NCBI GenBank assembly: GCA_014799575.1 | Contig: JAAVHS010000019.1 | Span: forward strand, 1-37,941 | Reading direction: 5' to 3' | DNA from: Clostridiales bacterium | Lineage (GTDB): Bacteria; Bacillota; Clostridia; Christensenellales; UBA3700 | DNA length: 37,941 nucleotides | Shown: positions 34,998-37,941 of the stretch, piece by piece | Numbering within the stretch: the first letter of the stretch is position 1 | Layout: each line of letters opens with the position of its first letter | Translations under genes and position numbers: made by a program | Notes under the pieces: generated by a model | Database searches by the model: none | Told to the model about the DNA's origin: nothing | What the model saw: the letters and a program-made list of their open reading frames with translations, nothing else

Positions 34998-35960
34998 ATC
35001 AAGACTAATATCGAAGTCGAGAACGTAAACGAAGCAATCGCGCTCTTCGGCAATCATGACGAAAACGTAAACTACCTCAGACGAAGGCTGGAAGTCAATA
35101 TCAATCTTTTTGACAACTCCGTAGTTGTCGAGGGCGAGGACGAGAAAGTCGAGCGTTGCGCAAGGTTGATTGCCTTACTTCTCGAAAAGTCGAGGACGAA
35201 TACTCTCAACAGGTCGTTTATCAATTTTTGTATCGAAGTTGTCGAAAACGGCGACGAAGATAAGTTTGACGAACTGTGCAAGGTAATCGCTCTTACCGCA
35301 AGGGGCAAGCAAATCAAAAGCAAGACCTACGGACAAGCAAAGTACGTGCAAGCGATAAGAGACAACGGCATCGTATTCGGAATCGGGCCAGCGGGCACGG
35401 GCAAGACCTATCTTGCGGTAGCTATCGCCGTCGCGATGTATAGGAACAAGATAGTCGAAAAGATTATTCTTACAAGACCTGCGGTCGAAGCGGGCGAGAA
35501 ACTCGGCTTTTTGCCCGGGGATTTGGGCGCGAAGGTAGACCCGTATCTCAAACCGCTCTATGACGCTCTTCAAGAGATGTTCGGCTTAGAGGTATATTCG
35601 AGGCTAATCGAAAAGGGCGTAATCGAAATCGCGCCGTTGGCGTATATGAGAGGCAGGACGCTTTCCAACGCTTTCATCATCTTGGACGAAGCGCAAAATA
35701 CCACGAGAGAGCAAATGAAAATGTTCTTGACGCGTATGGGCGAGGGAAGTAGAATAGTCGTGACGGGCGACGCTACGCAGATTGATTTGCCGAATGATAA
35801 ATCGTCGGGACTTTTGCACGCGTCAAAGATACTTCAAGGAATAGATAATATTCAGATTGTACATCTGAAAAATAGAGACATAGTGCGTAATGACCTTGTG
35901 CAAGCGATAGTCAAAGCGTACGAAGAAAGTAAAAACAATCAGGAAAAGGAATTAAAATGA
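34998..35960 (+). CDS. phoH: PhoH family protein (ATPase), apparent ATC start
   Basis: Frame open from 34995; translation AIKTNIEVENVNEAIALFGNHDENVNYLRRRLEVNINLFDNSVVVEGEDEKVERCARLIALLLEKS... FGIGPAGTGKTYLAVAIAV ... ILDEAQNTTREQMKMFLTRMGEGSRIVVTGD. AAGGAG at 34984-34989, 8 nt before ATC. The track start (35166) is a TTG inside the conserved region. Confidence 0.85.
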   Translation: MKTNIEVENVNEAIALFGNHDENVNYLRRRLEVNINLFDNSVVVEGEDEKVERCARLIALLLEKSRTNTLNRSFINFCIEVVENGDEDKFDELCKVIALTARGKQIKSKTYGQAKYVQAIRDNGIVFGIGPAGTGKTYLAVAIAVAMYRNKIVEKIILTRPAVEAGEKLGFLPGDLGAKVDPYLKPLYDALQEMFGLEVYSRLIEKGVIEIAPLAYMRGRTLSNAFIILDEAQNTTREQMKMFLTRMGEGSRIVVTGDATQIDLPNDKSSGLLHASKILQGIDNIQIVHLKNRDIVRNDLVQAIVKAYEESKNNQEKELK

Positions 35961-37402
35961 AGACTTCAGCGAAAATAATATGGAGAGACGTCGCGTACTT
36001 GTCGGTCATTCTCGTCTTGTCATTTTTAATGACGACGTTTTCCGTCGCTTGTATCGCAAAAGACTATTACATTTTCTCGTATTATGAATTGTATCTTCCG
36101 TTGACCGTAATAGTATTCTGTATTTTGACGACTTTGTACTATTACATCTTAAAGTTTGACAAGCATCCCGAAGAGTCCGTATCTCTTTTGAAAAAATGTC
36201 TGATATGCTATTCGATAATATTTATTGCGATAATCGTGTCGGCAGTGCTTTATTCATACTTTTCGCCCAGCGCGTTGGTAATATCGTCCGTCACTATGAT
36301 GGTGACGATGTTGCTTGGCAAAAGACTTGGAGTCTATTCGACCTTCGTAACGATAGGTCTGACGCTGGCAATATTCGTGACTTGCTCTTACGTCTTGGAC
36401 ATTGAACACTTCAACCTTGACATCATAGGCGGTATGCTCAACGCAATGATAATGTGTATGTGCATTATCTTCTTTGTCGGCAGAGAATACACTCGTCTCA
36501 GACTTACGTGGGGAACGCTTTTGATCGGTTTGTTGACCACGCCGATTGCGGGACTTTATTCAATATTCGGACACGGCGTCAGCGCGGTCACGATAGGCAA
36601 CGCAATTTTCGGCAGACTTGTCGGCAGTATGCTTTCAGTCTCGATATTCATAGTATTCTTACCGCTCTATGAAGCGGTCTTTGCCGTGTGGACGAACTTC
36701 AAACTTGCAGAAGTATGTTCGCCCTCCCAACCTCTTCTTAAAGAATTGAGAGAAAAAGCGCCGGGTACTTACAATCACTGCGTGAGCGTTGCGCACCTTG
36801 TTATGAGTTGCGCGGACGCGATAGATCTCAACCCGTATATGGCGAGAGCGTGCGCGTACTTCCACGACGTGGGCAAGATGAAACATCCCGAGTATTTTAC
36901 CGAAAACCAAAAGGACGGAAAGAACCCGCACGACGATTTGATTCCCGAAGTCAGCGTAAATATGATTACCAACCACGTCAAAGACGGCGTGACTATCCTA
37001 AAAGAACATCACATGCCCGAGACCGTAATCAAAGCGGCTTACGAGCACCACGGCGATGCGACAGTGCCTTACTTCTATATGAAAGCGCAAAGCATTACCG
37101 AGGATGACCTCGACAGTTATCAATATAGATACAACGCGCAAAAACCGACCACGAAATACAGCGCGCTCGTAATGATTTGCGATATGTGCGAGGCTATTTT
37201 GAGAGCAAAGCCGACCGACGATTACGAGCAAATGAGAGCGGTTGTTTCCAACGTCATTTCTTCCAAACTCAACGAAGGTCAGTTCAACGACTCCAATATG
37301 ACTGTCAAAGACTTCGCTATCATTACGGACACGATTTGCGACGTTATTCCTTCGGTACTTCACAAGCGCGTCGACTACGACAAGGCTAAGGAAAGAAGAT
37401 AA
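35957..37402 (+). CDS. 7TM-HD domain protein, YqfF/PgpH family (c-di-AMP phosphodiesterase family)
   Basis: 481 aa; several TM helices, then HD-domain motifs GTYNHCVSVAHL, CAYFHDVGKM, ITNHVKDG, YEHHGD, MICDMCEAI. Confidence 0.88.
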   Translation: MKTSAKIIWRDVAYLSVILVLSFLMTTFSVACIAKDYYIFSYYELYLPLTVIVFCILTTLYYYILKFDKHPEESVSLLKKCLICYSIIFIAIIVSAVLYSYFSPSALVISSVTMMVTMLLGKRLGVYSTFVTIGLTLAIFVTCSYVLDIEHFNLDIIGGMLNAMIMCMCIIFFVGREYTRLRLTWGTLLIGLLTTPIAGLYSIFGHGVSAVTIGNAIFGRLVGSMLSVSIFIVFLPLYEAVFAVWTNFKLAEVCSPSQPLLKELREKAPGTYNHCVSVAHLVMSCADAIDLNPYMARACAYFHDVGKMKHPEYFTENQKDGKNPHDDLIPEVSVNMITNHVKDGVTILKEHHMPETVIKAAYEHHGDATVPYFYMKAQSITEDDLDSYQYRYNAQKPTTKYSALVMICDMCEAILRAKPTDDYEQMRAVVSNVISSKLNEGQFNDSNMTVKDFAIITDTICDVIPSVLHKRVDYDKAKERR

Positions 37403-37878
37403 TGCTGGAAATTTTCGACGAGATTGACAGCGGACTTGACTGCTCGCTTATCCAAAAGGTCTTTGACAAGGTAAGGCAAGAATTTTCCTTGCCCGACAAC
37501 GTGAGGGTAGAACTTTCCGTCGTCGACGAAGAAGATATTAGGGGGGTCAACAAAGAGTTCAGAGACGTTGACAGCGTGACCGACGTGTTGAGTTTCCCCG
37601 CTTTGGAAGTGAAATTGCCTTTTGATAGCAATGACTATCCATACGATATAGACCTCTCGACAGGAGAGTTGATGCTCGGCGAAATTATGCTATGCTATAA
37701 AAGAGCCGTCGAGCAAAGTATAGAATACAATCATTCCAAGGAAAGGGAGTGCTCGTATTTGGTGTTGCACGGACTTTTGCATTTGCTAGGCTACGACCAT
37801 ATAGAGGAAAGCGACAAAGTTAAAATGAGAGCGGAAGAAGAAAAAATTTTGACCTCGCTCGGCATATCGAGAGATTAA
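37402..37878 (+). CDS. ybeY: Endoribonuclease YbeY (rRNA maturation)
   Basis: 158 aa; HGLLHLLGYDH metal-binding motif; TAATG overlap with upstream gene. Confidence 0.95.
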   Translation: MLEIFDEIDSGLDCSLIQKVFDKVRQEFSLPDNVRVELSVVDEEDIRGVNKEFRDVDSVTDVLSFPALEVKLPFDSNDYPYDIDLSTGELMLGEIMLCYKRAVEQSIEYNHSKERECSYLVLHGLLHLLGYDHIEESDKVKMRAEEEKILTSLGISRD

Positions 37879-37891
37879 GTAGGAAATATCA

Positions 37892-37941
37892 ATGAAAGTA
37901 GGATTTGTATCTTTAATAGGAAAGCCAAATGCGGGCAAGTC
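37892..37941 (+). CDS. era: GTPase Era, 5' fragment (continues beyond window)
   Basis: MKVGFVSLIGKPNAGKS (P-loop) and conserved position after ybeY; SD AGGA. Confidence 0.85.
   Translation, partial: MKVGFVSLIGKPNAGK

Noticed and set aside
35166-35960. TTG at 35166 as the PhoH start
   Set aside because: It would delete the conserved N-terminal region that is clearly encoded upstream in the same frame; no SD immediately before it.
1-37941. Prophage, transposon, toxin-antitoxin, restriction or other known defence system
   Set aside because: Looked for integrase/transposase, capsid, methyltransferase-endonuclease and TA motifs; apart from RsmD no such proteins were recognised.

Overview
The window is about 38 kb of a low-to-mid GC Bacillota (Clostridia-like) chromosome. 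Most of it is densely packed housekeeping genes in familiar neighbourhoods: rsmD-coaD / ylbJ / tmcAL / pta-ackA / rpmF / plsX / rnc; lepA-hemW; pepF; dnaB; yqfC-yqfD-phoH-yqfF-ybeY-era. Two members of an uncharacterised large membrane/surface protein family are present. One is only a 3' part, truncated at the left edge (bases 3-1742). The other is a complete 2090-aa protein (15239-21511), sitting after rnc where smc/ftsY would often be found. Both share a two-segment transmembrane block, a coiled coil, a PVEKIVEKEV-type repeat and a C-terminal domain that is 100% identical over 91 residues although about 27 of the 91 codons differ synonymously. The best candidate for something new is the control region of the 2090-aa gene. 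It has a perfect 19-bp inverted repeat (15073-15091 / 15181-15199) bracketing an 89-bp promoter-like segment, and the gene-proximal copy lies inside a near-perfect 30-bp palindrome with an 11-8-11 layout. This fits either an invertible promoter (phase variation) or a two-operator regulatory site. Other notable points: phoH has no ATG/GTG/TTG start for its conserved N-terminus (apparent ATC start, or in-frame amber separation from yqfD); rsmD and coaD are fused in one ORF; a membrane protein gene appears to be transcribed leaderless; and YqfF/PgpH seems to lack its N-terminal sensor domain. No rRNA, tRNA, CRISPR array, transposase, integrase or prophage gene was recognised. All calls come from reading the sequence and translations; no database search was run.
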